Shown here: in pieces, positions 1 through 5,527 of the stretch | Position numbering within the stretch: position 1 is the first letter of the stretch | Layout: each line of letters starts with the position of its first letter | Source of the DNA: Bacteroidales bacterium | Lineage (GTDB): Bacteria; Bacteroidota; Bacteroidia; Bacteroidales; P3 | DNA length: 5,527 nt | Reading direction: 5' to 3' | Assembly: GCA_012837565.1 (NCBI GenBank) | Contig: DUQY01000049.1 | Location: forward strand, 1-5,527 | Made by a program: the position numbers and the translations under genes | Notes under the pieces: model-generated | Seen by the model: only the letters and a program-made list of their open reading frames with translations | Told to the model about the DNA's origin: nothing | Databases searched by the model: none

Positions 1-29
1 AAAAAGGCTTATTAGGTCATTTTTTATCA

Positions 30-743
30 TTATAGCTTAAAGCTCAATCCCAAAGTTAGATATGAATTATCTTGCTTAAAAGCACTATTTGTTAGATTGA
101 AGCTATAACCATATTGTAATTGGAGCTTGATTTTCTCAAAGCCACCTCTTAGATTTATTGCTGGCTCTACCAAGAAATTAGACTTATTATCTTTTAAGTA
201 ATCCATCTGATTATTTCCTTTATAAATCAAATCCCCTTCAATATTACCATATATAAGATTTATAACCCTTGTTGAAATTGCAGCCTCAAAGTATTTAGAC
301 TTATAACCAAAGCTTGGCTGAACTCCAATGCGGTAAATACTTGCAGAAATATCGCCATTTGTACCAGGATTATCTTCAACTGATGATTTGAAATGGTTTT
401 CCATAGATCCCATACCAAGAATTCCGTAAGCCTCAAAGACAAACATTTCGTTTATTGACTTAAAATAACCTCCACCAACTTCAAAGAAATTACCCGAACC
501 ACCGTCTCCATTATCCAAGTTTCTTGGAATAAAAAGTCCTGCATTAGCCTGAATAGCAAAAGCATCACTTAAACCATAAGCTCCTTGCAATTCAACCTGA
601 TTTGTATTACCTGCAACAACTATTTTATTGTCTCCCTTCTTTGAAATCATAGGAACATTTTGCGTATTAGGGGTATAAAATATAGGACTACACCCAGTTA
701 CTAAAAAACTAATAAAAACGATTCCCAAAATTGACTTTTTCAT
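30..743 (-). CDS. Outer-membrane beta-barrel-like lipoprotein, function unknown
   Basis: This 237-residue protein starts with a lipoprotein signal peptide: MKK, a hydrophobic stretch at residues 5-15, and the lipobox LVTGC with Cys18 as the expected lipidated residue. No Asp follows the Cys. The mature part is rich in Gly, aromatic residues and alternating polar/hydrophobic runs, for example VELQGAYGLSDAFAIQANAG at 50-69, FEVGGGYF at 87-94, YRIGVQPSFGYKSKYFEAAI at 137-156 and the closing strand YLTLGLSFKL at 228-237. This fits a small outer-membrane beta-barrel or beta-sandwich. The early YTPNTQNVP (23-31) plus KKGD (36-39) resembles a lipoprotein family I recall from Bacteroidetes; that link is from memory. 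It faces away from the uppS operon, so no functional tie is implied. ATG is the natural start because it leads straight into the signal peptide. The gene looks intact; its role and ligand are unknown. Confidence 0.85.
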   Translation of the reverse strand: MKKSILGIVFISFLVTGCSPIFYTPNTQNVPMISKKGDNKIVVAGNTNQVELQGAYGLSDAFAIQANAGLFIPRNLDNGDGGSGNFFEVGGGYFKSINEMFVFEAYGILGMGSMENHFKSSVEDNPGTNGDISASIYRIGVQPSFGYKSKYFEAAISTRVINLIYGNIEGDLIYKGNNQMDYLKDNKSNFLVEPAINLRGGFEKIKLQLQYGYSFNLTNSAFKQDNSYLTLGLSFKL

Positions 744-931
744 AATATTAATGTATTATTAGCTAAATTAATATTGCAATTCCAACTTAATTTATGCTTT
801 TAGTATTTTATTTAATTGTAGTATATATTATTTCTTAACGAGTAATCATCAAATTATATTGCTTAACCAATCCCCAAACTCCTATATTTCATTATCCTTA
901 TCATAGATAAAGATTATTATTATATCAGTAC

Positions 932-958
932 CAAACATATATCCTCACTGATTATCAA
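932..958 (-). promoter_or_regulatory. Possible minus-strand promoter toward the lipoprotein gene
   Basis: Read on the minus strand, 939-932 is TATGTTTG, an exact match to the Bacteroidetes -7 consensus TAnnTTTG, and a TTG lies at 958-956. The 16-bp spacer is slightly short for the usual -33/-7 layout. It would give a leader of roughly 180 nt before the lipoprotein ATG at 743. I saw no other exact TAnnTTTG on the minus strand between 744 and about 1100, but the match is short and could be chance. Confidence 0.3.
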
Positions 959-1255
959 CCCCTTTAACCAACTTTCAAGCTTTAAGCTAAATAAAAGAAA
1001 ACCATAAGTCTGAGTAATTTCCTTCAATAATACAAAGCCATTTCACAAGCTTAAACTCTGATCTACTTATTGTTCATATCTCTTAGCCACTCCTTACTAT
1101 TCCGAAACCCATTAAAAAAGAAAATAAAGCGAAATAAGCTTAATAATTATGAGTATAAAAAAACAATAAATTCACTCACTATTGCAAAATAATTCAATAT
1201 CAGATTCTAAATACAATTTTATCACTCCAAGCCCTATATCCTAACATAAAACTCT

Positions 1256-1288
1256 CAAAACGCAGAAACAAAGTACCAAAACGCAGAA
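1256..1288. repeat. 12-bp direct repeat, 21-bp period
   Basis: CAAAACGCAGAA occurs at 1256-1267 and again at 1277-1288, 21 bp apart. The second copy continues into CAGAATCA (1284-1291), which recurs at 1317-1324 as the entry into the first palindrome of the neighbouring array. The pair may therefore belong to the same repeat block. Function unknown. Confidence 0.7.
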
Positions 1289-1318
1289 TCAAACTAACGA
1301 ATCAGCCTTTCAATCTCA

Positions 1319-1401
1319 GAATCATGGCATGATTCCGTCAATATCATGCCATGATTCTTACCAATTCATGCCATGAAACGGGTCATATCATGGCATGATT
1401 C
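1319..1401. repeat. Four phased palindromes, 22-bp period
   Basis: The 11-bp core TCATG-S-CATGA occurs four times, at 1322-1332, 1344-1354, 1366-1376 and 1388-1398. The centres are at 1327 (G), 1349 (C), 1371 (C) and 1393 (G), exactly 22 bp apart, with 11-bp spacers. Copy 1 has the longest arms: GAATCATG-G-CATGATTC (1319-1335), 8 bp on each side. Copies 2 to 4 have 6-bp arms. Copies 1 and 4 are identical over 15 bp (1321-1335 and 1387-1401), and copy 2 differs from them only at the centre. The spacers diverge while the cores do not, which suggests the core is the conserved unit. The geometry puts every copy on nearly the same face of the helix, as expected for a multimeric DNA-binding protein. 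The array ends 120 bp before the uppS -7 element. Which protein binds, if any, cannot be told from here. Confidence 0.9.
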
Positions 1402-1520
1402 TAATATCGAATCAAAGAATAAAAAGTTTAGTTCTTTGTTTTATTTGATTGAATCTTGGTTTTATTTTAATGCTTTTAGCTTTTTATTCATCTTATAAAT
1501 GGTAAAAAGATATTTTTATG

Positions 1521-1528
1521 TATCTTTG
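1521..1528 (+). promoter_or_regulatory. Likely -7 promoter element for the uppS operon
   Basis: TATCTTTG matches the Bacteroidetes -7 consensus TAnnTTTG exactly and lies 26 bp before the uppS ATG at 1555, giving a leader of about 20 nt. No TTG is visible at the expected -33 position (about 1495-1502 reads ATAAATGG), so the upstream half is weak. It is the only exact match I saw on this strand between the palindrome array and the gene. Confidence 0.6.
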
Positions 1529-1554
1529 TCAATTAAAATCTTTGTAATTTGTTT

Positions 1555-2298
1555 ATGAGTTTAAAGGACAAAATCAATTCTAAGTGTTTACCCAATCATG
1601 TTGCAATCATTATGGATGGCAATGGTAGATGGGCAAAGTGTCATGGTAAACATAGATTGTTTGGGCATCAAAATGGGGTCGAATCTGTTAGGGAAGTGAC
1701 CGAGGCTTCGGTCGAACTGGGCATTAAGTATCTTACTTTATATGCTTTTTCTACTGAAAACTGGAACCGCCCTAAGGATGAAATTGAGGGTTTGATGCAT
1801 CTTATGATTCAGGCAATAGAAAACGAAACTCCAACCCTTATGAAAAACAATGTAAGGTTTGAAACAATTGGTGATATTGAGAAAATAAACCAAGAAACAA
1901 GGGATGCTATTGATAGGATTACTGAAAAGACCAAGAATAACGACGCTCTTACATTAATTATAGCTCTAAGTTATAGCTCCAGATGGGAGATTGAGAAAGC
2001 AGTTAGGGATATTGCAACTAAGGTTAAGAATAATGAAATTGAGATTGATGATATTTGTCAAGTTATGATTTCAAATCACCTTTGCACTAAGAACTTTCCT
2101 GACCCTGATTTACTTATTAGAACCTCTGGAGAGTATAGGATAAGTAATTTTTTGATGTGGCAGCTTTCCTATGCTGAGCTTTACTTTACTCCAACCTTTT
2201 GGCCAGATTTTAAGAAAGAAAACTATTACGAAGCGATACTTGATTTTCAGTCAAGGGAGAGACGTTTTGGAAAGACAAGCGAACAAATAAATAAGTAA
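1555..2298 (+). CDS. uppS: Isoprenyl transferase (undecaprenyl diphosphate synthase)
   Basis: This cytoplasmic cis-prenyltransferase extends farnesyl diphosphate with isopentenyl diphosphate to undecaprenyl diphosphate, the carrier lipid for peptidoglycan and surface glycans. From the ATG at 1555 it has 247 residues, the normal family length. Visible motifs are HVAIIMDGNGRWAK (15-28) with catalytic Asp21 and diphosphate-binding Asn23/Arg25, His38, FSTENWNRP (65-73) and RTSGEYRISNFLMWQ (189-203) followed by Glu208 in YAELYF. Spacing matches the E. coli enzyme with a constant offset of five residues (Asp26, His43, Arg194, Arg200, Glu213). The segment usually written NYGGR reads SYSSR at 139-143, a change I recall from other Bacteroidetes. 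A TTG two codons upstream (1549) would add only Met-Phe; the ATG is preferred. There is no Shine-Dalgarno. It is the first gene of the cluster, 67 bp before bamA. Confidence 0.97.
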   Translation: MSLKDKINSKCLPNHVAIIMDGNGRWAKCHGKHRLFGHQNGVESVREVTEASVELGIKYLTLYAFSTENWNRPKDEIEGLMHLMIQAIENETPTLMKNNVRFETIGDIEKINQETRDAIDRITEKTKNNDALTLIIALSYSSRWEIEKAVRDIATKVKNNEIEIDDICQVMISNHLCTKNFPDPDLLIRTSGEYRISNFLMWQLSYAELYFTPTFWPDFKKENYYEAILDFQSRERRFGKTSEQINK

Positions 2299-2303
2299 AT
2301 TTC

Positions 2304-2335
2304 ACGCAAACAAAATTATTTACAATTATTTGCGT
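2304..2335 (+). other. Possible stem-loop between uppS and bamA
   Basis: ACGCAAA at 2304-2310 is the exact reverse complement of TTTGCGT at 2329-2335, with an 18-nt AT-rich loop. The loop region overlaps a direct repeat of AATTATTT (2314-2321 and 2324-2331). No T-tract follows, so it does not look like an intrinsic terminator. It could be an RNA-processing or stability element in a uppS-bamA transcript, or chance. Confidence 0.35.
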
Positions 2336-2365
2336 TAGAGTAGCATTATATTATAAAGATAGACA

Positions 2366-4873
2366 ATGAATATATTAAGAACGATCCTTATTTTCCTCTT
2401 TACCTTAAGCATTTCAAGCATTGCTTTTGCACAAAAAGACTCAATACCAAACAATAAGATAGAACTAGATTACTTCTTCCCAAAGGAATATGAAATAGGG
2501 AATATTGTTGTTTCTGGTGCCGATCACTTAGATCATCCTTCCATTATTCTACTTTCGGGGCTAAGTGTTGGTCAAAAGGTTCTTATTCCTAGTGAGAAAA
2601 TAACTTTAGCTATTGATAAGCTATGGAAACAAGGTATATTTGATGATGTTCAAATATTGGTTGATAAGATTGAGGGTAGGACTATCAGCATTATCTACCA
2701 ACTTCAAACCAAACCTCGTCTTTCAAGCTTTAAGTTTGAAGGTATTTCAAGAGGTGAGGCTGATAAGGTGAAGGAAGCAATTAGTATTATATCTGGAGAT
2801 ATTGTTACAGAAAACTTAAAGATGAATTCTATTAATATTATCAAAGATCATTTCTTCGACAAAGGTTTCTATAACACAGAAGTTGAAATTGCTGAAACAA
2901 AAGATACTTCAACTACTCGTAATGATGTTACTTTGTTATTTAAGATTAAGAAGGGGTACAAGATTAAAATTAAGGATGTTGTTGTTAATGGCAATAAAAT
3001 GATAAGCGATAATAAGGTTCGTTCTCAAATGAAGGATACCAAAAGATACCGCTGGTGGAGGGTTTGGAAGAGCTCTCGTTTTGCTGAAAAGGATTTCAAA
3101 AGCGATAAGGAAGCTGTTATTAAGAAATATAACGATGAAGGATTTAGAAACGCAAAGATAGTTTCTGATAGTGTTTATTTGGTTAAAGATAAGGATAAGA
3201 AACAACACCTGATTGTTGAACTTAATGTTGAAGAGGGACAGAAGTTTTTCTTTAGAGATATTACTTGGGTTGGAAACACTAAATATACTTCGGAGGACTT
3301 AAGCCGTAGATTAAGAATTGAAAAAGGTGATGCTTATAATAGAGCTCTTTTAGATAAGAATATACATTACGACCCAACGGGTGCAGATATTTCAGCTCTT
3401 TACCAAGATGATGGTTATTTATTTTCTCAAATTATTCCTATTGAAGTGAATATTGAAAATGATTCAATTGATATTGAGATGAGGGTTTACGAGGGTAAGC
3501 AAGCAAGAATTGGCAAGGTTTCAATCTCTGGTAACACAAGAACTAACGACCATGTTGTAATGAGAGAGCTTAAGACTCTTCCTGGTCAGCTATATTCACG
3601 TGATGATGTTTATCGTTCTTTAAGAGAATTGCAACAACTACAATACTTCGACCAAGAGAATTTAGAACCAGTAATAGAGCCTGACCAAGAGAATGGTTTA
3701 GTTAATATTGAGTATAAGCTAAGAGAGGTTTCGTCCGATAAGTTTGAAATCTCTGGTGGCTGGGGAGCAGGAATGGTTATTGGAACTGTGGGGGTTGTTT
3801 TCACTAACTTCTCTACCAAGAACTTCTTTAAGAAAGATGCTTGGAGACCTCTTCCAGGAGGAGATGGACAACAGCTTGCCCTAAGAGCACAAACCAATGG
3901 TACATATTATTATTCTCTTAGTGCATCTTTCACTGAGCCTTGGCTTGGAGGAAAGAAACCAAACGCATTAAGTACATCTCTTTATTATTCATATCAAGAT
4001 GATGGTTACTTTAATAATTCTGGAAAACCAAATTACTGGTTAAGCATATTTGGAGCTTCTGTTTCCTTAGGCAAAAGGCTACAATGGCCTGATGATTATT
4101 TCACCTTTGTTCAAGGGATAGCTTTCCAACAATATAATGTAAAGAACTATACTGCAATTCCTGACTTTAGTAATGGTAGGTCTAATAACCTTAACTATAA
4201 TTTCACCATTGCAAGAAGTTCTTCCGATTCTCCTATATTCCCAAGAGCAGGTTCCGATGTTTCTATTTCAACACAACTAACCTTCCCTTATTCATTAGTT
4301 AATGGAAAGGACTATGCCACTATGAGCACTGAGGATAAATATAACTGGTTGGAATATTATAAGGTTAATATTAAATCTTCTTGGTACTTTAACTTGGTTG
4401 ACAACTTAGTTATGAGCACAAGAGCAAGGTTTGGTTTCTTAGGACAATATAATAAGAAAGTAGGTTATTCTCCATTCGAGCGTTTCTATGTTGGTGGAGA
4501 TGGTTTGCAAGGCTGGGCACTTGACGGAAGAGAGATTATTGCACTTAGAGGTTATTCAACCGGATCTCTTTCTCCTGCAAACGGAGCAAATGTATTTGAT
4601 AAGTTTACTTTAGATATTCGTTACCCAGTTTCTCTTAACCCAATGGCTACTATTTATGTTCTAAGTTTCTTTGAGGCAGGTAATTCTTGGTCGAACTTTG
4701 AAGGCTTTTCACCTTTCAAGATGTACCGCTCTGCTGGTGTGGGCTTAAGATTATTTATGCCAATGTTTGGATTAATTGGAATTGACTGGGGATATGGATT
4801 TGACCAAATACCAGGAAGTCCAACCTCTGGAGGTTCTCAATTCCATTTCTCAATAGGACAATCTATCGATTAG
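2366..4873 (+). CDS. bamA: Outer membrane protein assembly factor BamA
   Basis: BamA (Omp85 family) is the central outer-membrane barrel that folds and inserts other beta-barrel proteins. The 835-residue product has a signal peptide with likely cleavage after AFA (20-22). Five POTRA-like domains follow at about 43-116, 118-197, 199-291, 294-377 and 380-455, recognisable by GN-type strand starts (VVVNGN, WVGN, SISGN) and helices such as LWKQGIFDDV. POTRA3 carries a Trp/Arg-rich insertion around 228-245 (RYRWWRVWKSSRF). The barrel runs from about 459 to the end. LRGY at 727-730 corresponds to the VRGF/Y motif of loop 6 that defines the family. The C-terminus reads FHFSIGQSID, so the last residue is Asp rather than an aromatic residue. 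The start is ATG with no strong Shine-Dalgarno. It lies 67 bp after uppS and 53 bp before ompH, probably co-transcribed with both. Length and domains indicate a full, functional gene. Confidence 0.97.
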   Translation: MNILRTILIFLFTLSISSIAFAQKDSIPNNKIELDYFFPKEYEIGNIVVSGADHLDHPSIILLSGLSVGQKVLIPSEKITLAIDKLWKQGIFDDVQILVDKIEGRTISIIYQLQTKPRLSSFKFEGISRGEADKVKEAISIISGDIVTENLKMNSINIIKDHFFDKGFYNTEVEIAETKDTSTTRNDVTLLFKIKKGYKIKIKDVVVNGNKMISDNKVRSQMKDTKRYRWWRVWKSSRFAEKDFKSDKEAVIKKYNDEGFRNAKIVSDSVYLVKDKDKKQHLIVELNVEEGQKFFFRDITWVGNTKYTSEDLSRRLRIEKGDAYNRALLDKNIHYDPTGADISALYQDDGYLFSQIIPIEVNIENDSIDIEMRVYEGKQARIGKVSISGNTRTNDHVVMRELKTLPGQLYSRDDVYRSLRELQQLQYFDQENLEPVIEPDQENGLVNIEYKLREVSSDKFEISGGWGAGMVIGTVGVVFTNFSTKNFFKKDAWRPLPGGDGQQLALRAQTNGTYYYSLSASFTEPWLGGKKPNALSTSLYYSYQDDGYFNNSGKPNYWLSIFGASVSLGKRLQWPDDYFTFVQGIAFQQYNVKNYTAIPDFSNGRSNNLNYNFTIARSSSDSPIFPRAGSDVSISTQLTFPYSLVNGKDYATMSTEDKYNWLEYYKVNIKSSWYFNLVDNLVMSTRARFGFLGQYNKKVGYSPFERFYVGGDGLQGWALDGREIIALRGYSTGSLSPANGANVFDKFTLDIRYPVSLNPMATIYVLSFFEAGNSWSNFEGFSPFKMYRSAGVGLRLFMPMFGLIGIDWGYGFDQIPGSPTSGGSQFHFSIGQSID

Positions 4874-4926
4874 GCACAGTATTTGCTGTTAAGAAGTTAA
4901 GTTTAATATTAAAAATAAGACAAGAC

Positions 4927-5457
4927 ATGAAAAAATTATCTGTATTATTATTCTGTTTGTTATCAACAACAGTTATTTTCGCACAAAAGTTTGCTACAGT
5001 TGATTCTGAATATATATTAAGTAATATGCCAGAATACAAACAATCTCAAAAGGAATTGGACGACCTATCGGTTCAGTGGCAAAGAGAAGTTGAATCAAAA
5101 TTCCTTATGGTTGACAAACTTTATAAATCATTCCAAGCAGAAAGTGTTCTTTTACCAGAAGACCTTAAGGCAAAGAAAGAAAATGAAATCATAGCTGCAG
5201 AAAAAGAAGCAAAGGATTTACAAAAACAACGCTTCGGAAACAATGGTGACTTATCAAAGAAACGTTCTGAATTAGTAAAGCCAATACAAGACAAGGTTTA
5301 TAACGCAATTGAGAAAATAGCACAAGAGAAAAACTATGCAGTAATCTTCGACAAAGCAAGTGGAGCTACAATACTTTACGTTGATTCGAAAACAGACGTT
5401 AGCGATTTAATATTAGCTGAACTTGGTTATAGAATTAATAGTTCAAAGAAGAGATAG
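4927..5457 (+). CDS. OmpH/Skp family periplasmic chaperone
   Basis: This 176-residue protein has a Sec signal peptide (MKK, hydrophobic 5-18, cleavage probably after IFA at 17-19, before Gln20). The mature part opens with KFATVDSEYILSNMPEYKQ (21-39), the usual OmpH start: a short beta strand and then helix. A long charged helical region follows (about 40-135), rich in Lys, Glu and Gln, consistent with the coiled-coil tentacles of Skp trimers. The chain returns to strands at YAVIFDKASGATILYVDSKTD (137-157) and ends with the helix VSDLILAELG. In Skp the strands form the trimer body and the helices grip unfolded outer-membrane proteins. Its place directly after bamA fits delivery of clients to the BAM complex. 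The symbol is left blank because Bacteroidetes often carry two tandem ompH copies and this one cannot be assigned. The lysine/arginine-rich end (SSKKR) is intact. Confidence 0.94.
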   Translation: MKKLSVLLFCLLSTTVIFAQKFATVDSEYILSNMPEYKQSQKELDDLSVQWQREVESKFLMVDKLYKSFQAESVLLPEDLKAKKENEIIAAEKEAKDLQKQRFGNNGDLSKKRSELVKPIQDKVYNAIEKIAQEKNYAVIFDKASGATILYVDSKTDVSDLILAELGYRINSSKKR

Positions 5458-5476
5458 ATAATATCAATTAATTGTG

Positions 5477-5484
5477 TACTTTTG
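5477..5484 (+). promoter_or_regulatory. Likely -7 promoter element for a gene past the right edge
   Basis: TACTTTTG followed by CACCC matches the Bacteroidetes -7 consensus TAnnTTTG and lies 20 bp after the ompH stop codon. No TTG is visible at the expected -33 distance (about 5451-5460). No start codon in a long frame appears in the 43 bp that follow, so the target lies outside the window. By family synteny a second ompH is the likely neighbour, which is inference. Confidence 0.5.
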
Positions 5485-5527
5485 CACCCTTAATTAAAAG
5501 AAAATTAATAATAATAACATATTTAAA

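Larger units (their letters stand above)
744..1554. other. Long intergenic region without a convincing gene
   Basis: About 810 bp separate the two divergent transcription units. I find no tRNA, rRNA or credible protein gene. The 841-1260 part is AT-rich (about 28% GC by hand count) and strongly skewed, with about 90 C and 27 G on the plus strand. On the minus strand it holds only short open frames of 27 to 40 codons (1146-1063, 1073-987 and 1042-920), which overlap in different frames and lack good starts; they may be gene remnants or chance. From 1256 to 1401 the sequence becomes repetitive, with 21- and 22-bp periods (listed separately). From 1402 on it is T-rich leader and promoter DNA for uppS. 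Confidence 0.75.

Noticed and set aside
1..29. Terminator for the lipoprotein gene
   Set aside because: Only A and T runs can pair here and no GC stem is visible; the sequence is cut by the window edge, so it cannot be judged.
260..442. Minus-strand open frame of 60 codons inside the lipoprotein gene
   Set aside because: It overlaps the lipoprotein gene on the same strand in another frame and has no recognisable feature.
977..1141. Three AAGCTT sites (977, 1047, 1136) as a repeat family
   Set aside because: Six-base palindromes without flanking similarity or regular spacing are expected by chance.
1256..1401. CRISPR array
   Set aside because: Repeat cores are only 11 to 12 bp with 11-bp spacers, and there are no cas genes. 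CRISPR repeats and spacers are each over 20 bp.
1286..1455. Cluster of GAATC/GATTC (GANTC) sites as a methylation-controlled region
   Set aside because: Most copies are simply the arms of the palindromes. GANTC control by CcrM is an alphaproteobacterial system, and nothing else here supports it.
2936..3208. Minus-strand open frame of 90 codons inside bamA
   Set aside because: It lies wholly within the well-supported bamA gene, and its product shows no recognisable domain; a shadow frame.
3610..3897. Minus-strand open frame of 95 codons inside bamA
   Set aside because: Antisense to the POTRA5/barrel junction of bamA with no domain or context support; a shadow frame.
4876..4889. Hairpin ACAG/CTGT after bamA as a terminator
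   Set aside because: The stem is only 4 bp and no T-tract follows. Transcription probably continues into ompH.

Overview
The window looks like chromosomal DNA from a low-GC member of the Bacteroidetes (Bacteroidota). Three things point there. The order isoprenyl transferase, BamA, OmpH/Skp is typical of that phylum. TAnnTTTG-type -7 promoter elements lie upstream of uppS and downstream of ompH, and there are no clear Shine-Dalgarno sequences. The lipoprotein at the left edge resembles a family I associate with Bacteroidetes. No gene here allows a genus call.

Layout: a minus-strand outer-membrane-type lipoprotein gene (30-743) is followed by about 810 bp without a convincing gene (744-1554). 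Three plus-strand envelope genes follow: uppS (1555-2298), bamA (2366-4873) and ompH/skp (4927-5457), with gaps of 67 and 53 bp. The last 70 bp carry a promoter-like element for a gene beyond the right edge.

The three plus-strand genes fit one envelope-biogenesis programme. UppS makes the C55 lipid carrier for peptidoglycan and surface polysaccharides. BamA inserts beta-barrel proteins into the outer membrane. OmpH/Skp chaperones unfolded outer-membrane proteins across the periplasm.

The most unusual part is the gene-free stretch. At 1319-1401 there are four copies of the palindrome TCATG-S-CATGA with centres exactly 22 bp apart (1327, 1349, 1371, 1393), about two helical turns per step. A 12-bp direct repeat with a 21-bp period lies just upstream (1256-1288). 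The stretch 841-1260 has a very strong base asymmetry (about 27 G against 90 C on the plus strand by hand count) and several overlapping short open frames on the minus strand. These suggest a phased binding-site array, or a member of a dispersed repeat family, upstream of the envelope operon, beside what may be a decayed minus-strand gene. No complete new multi-gene system is visible.
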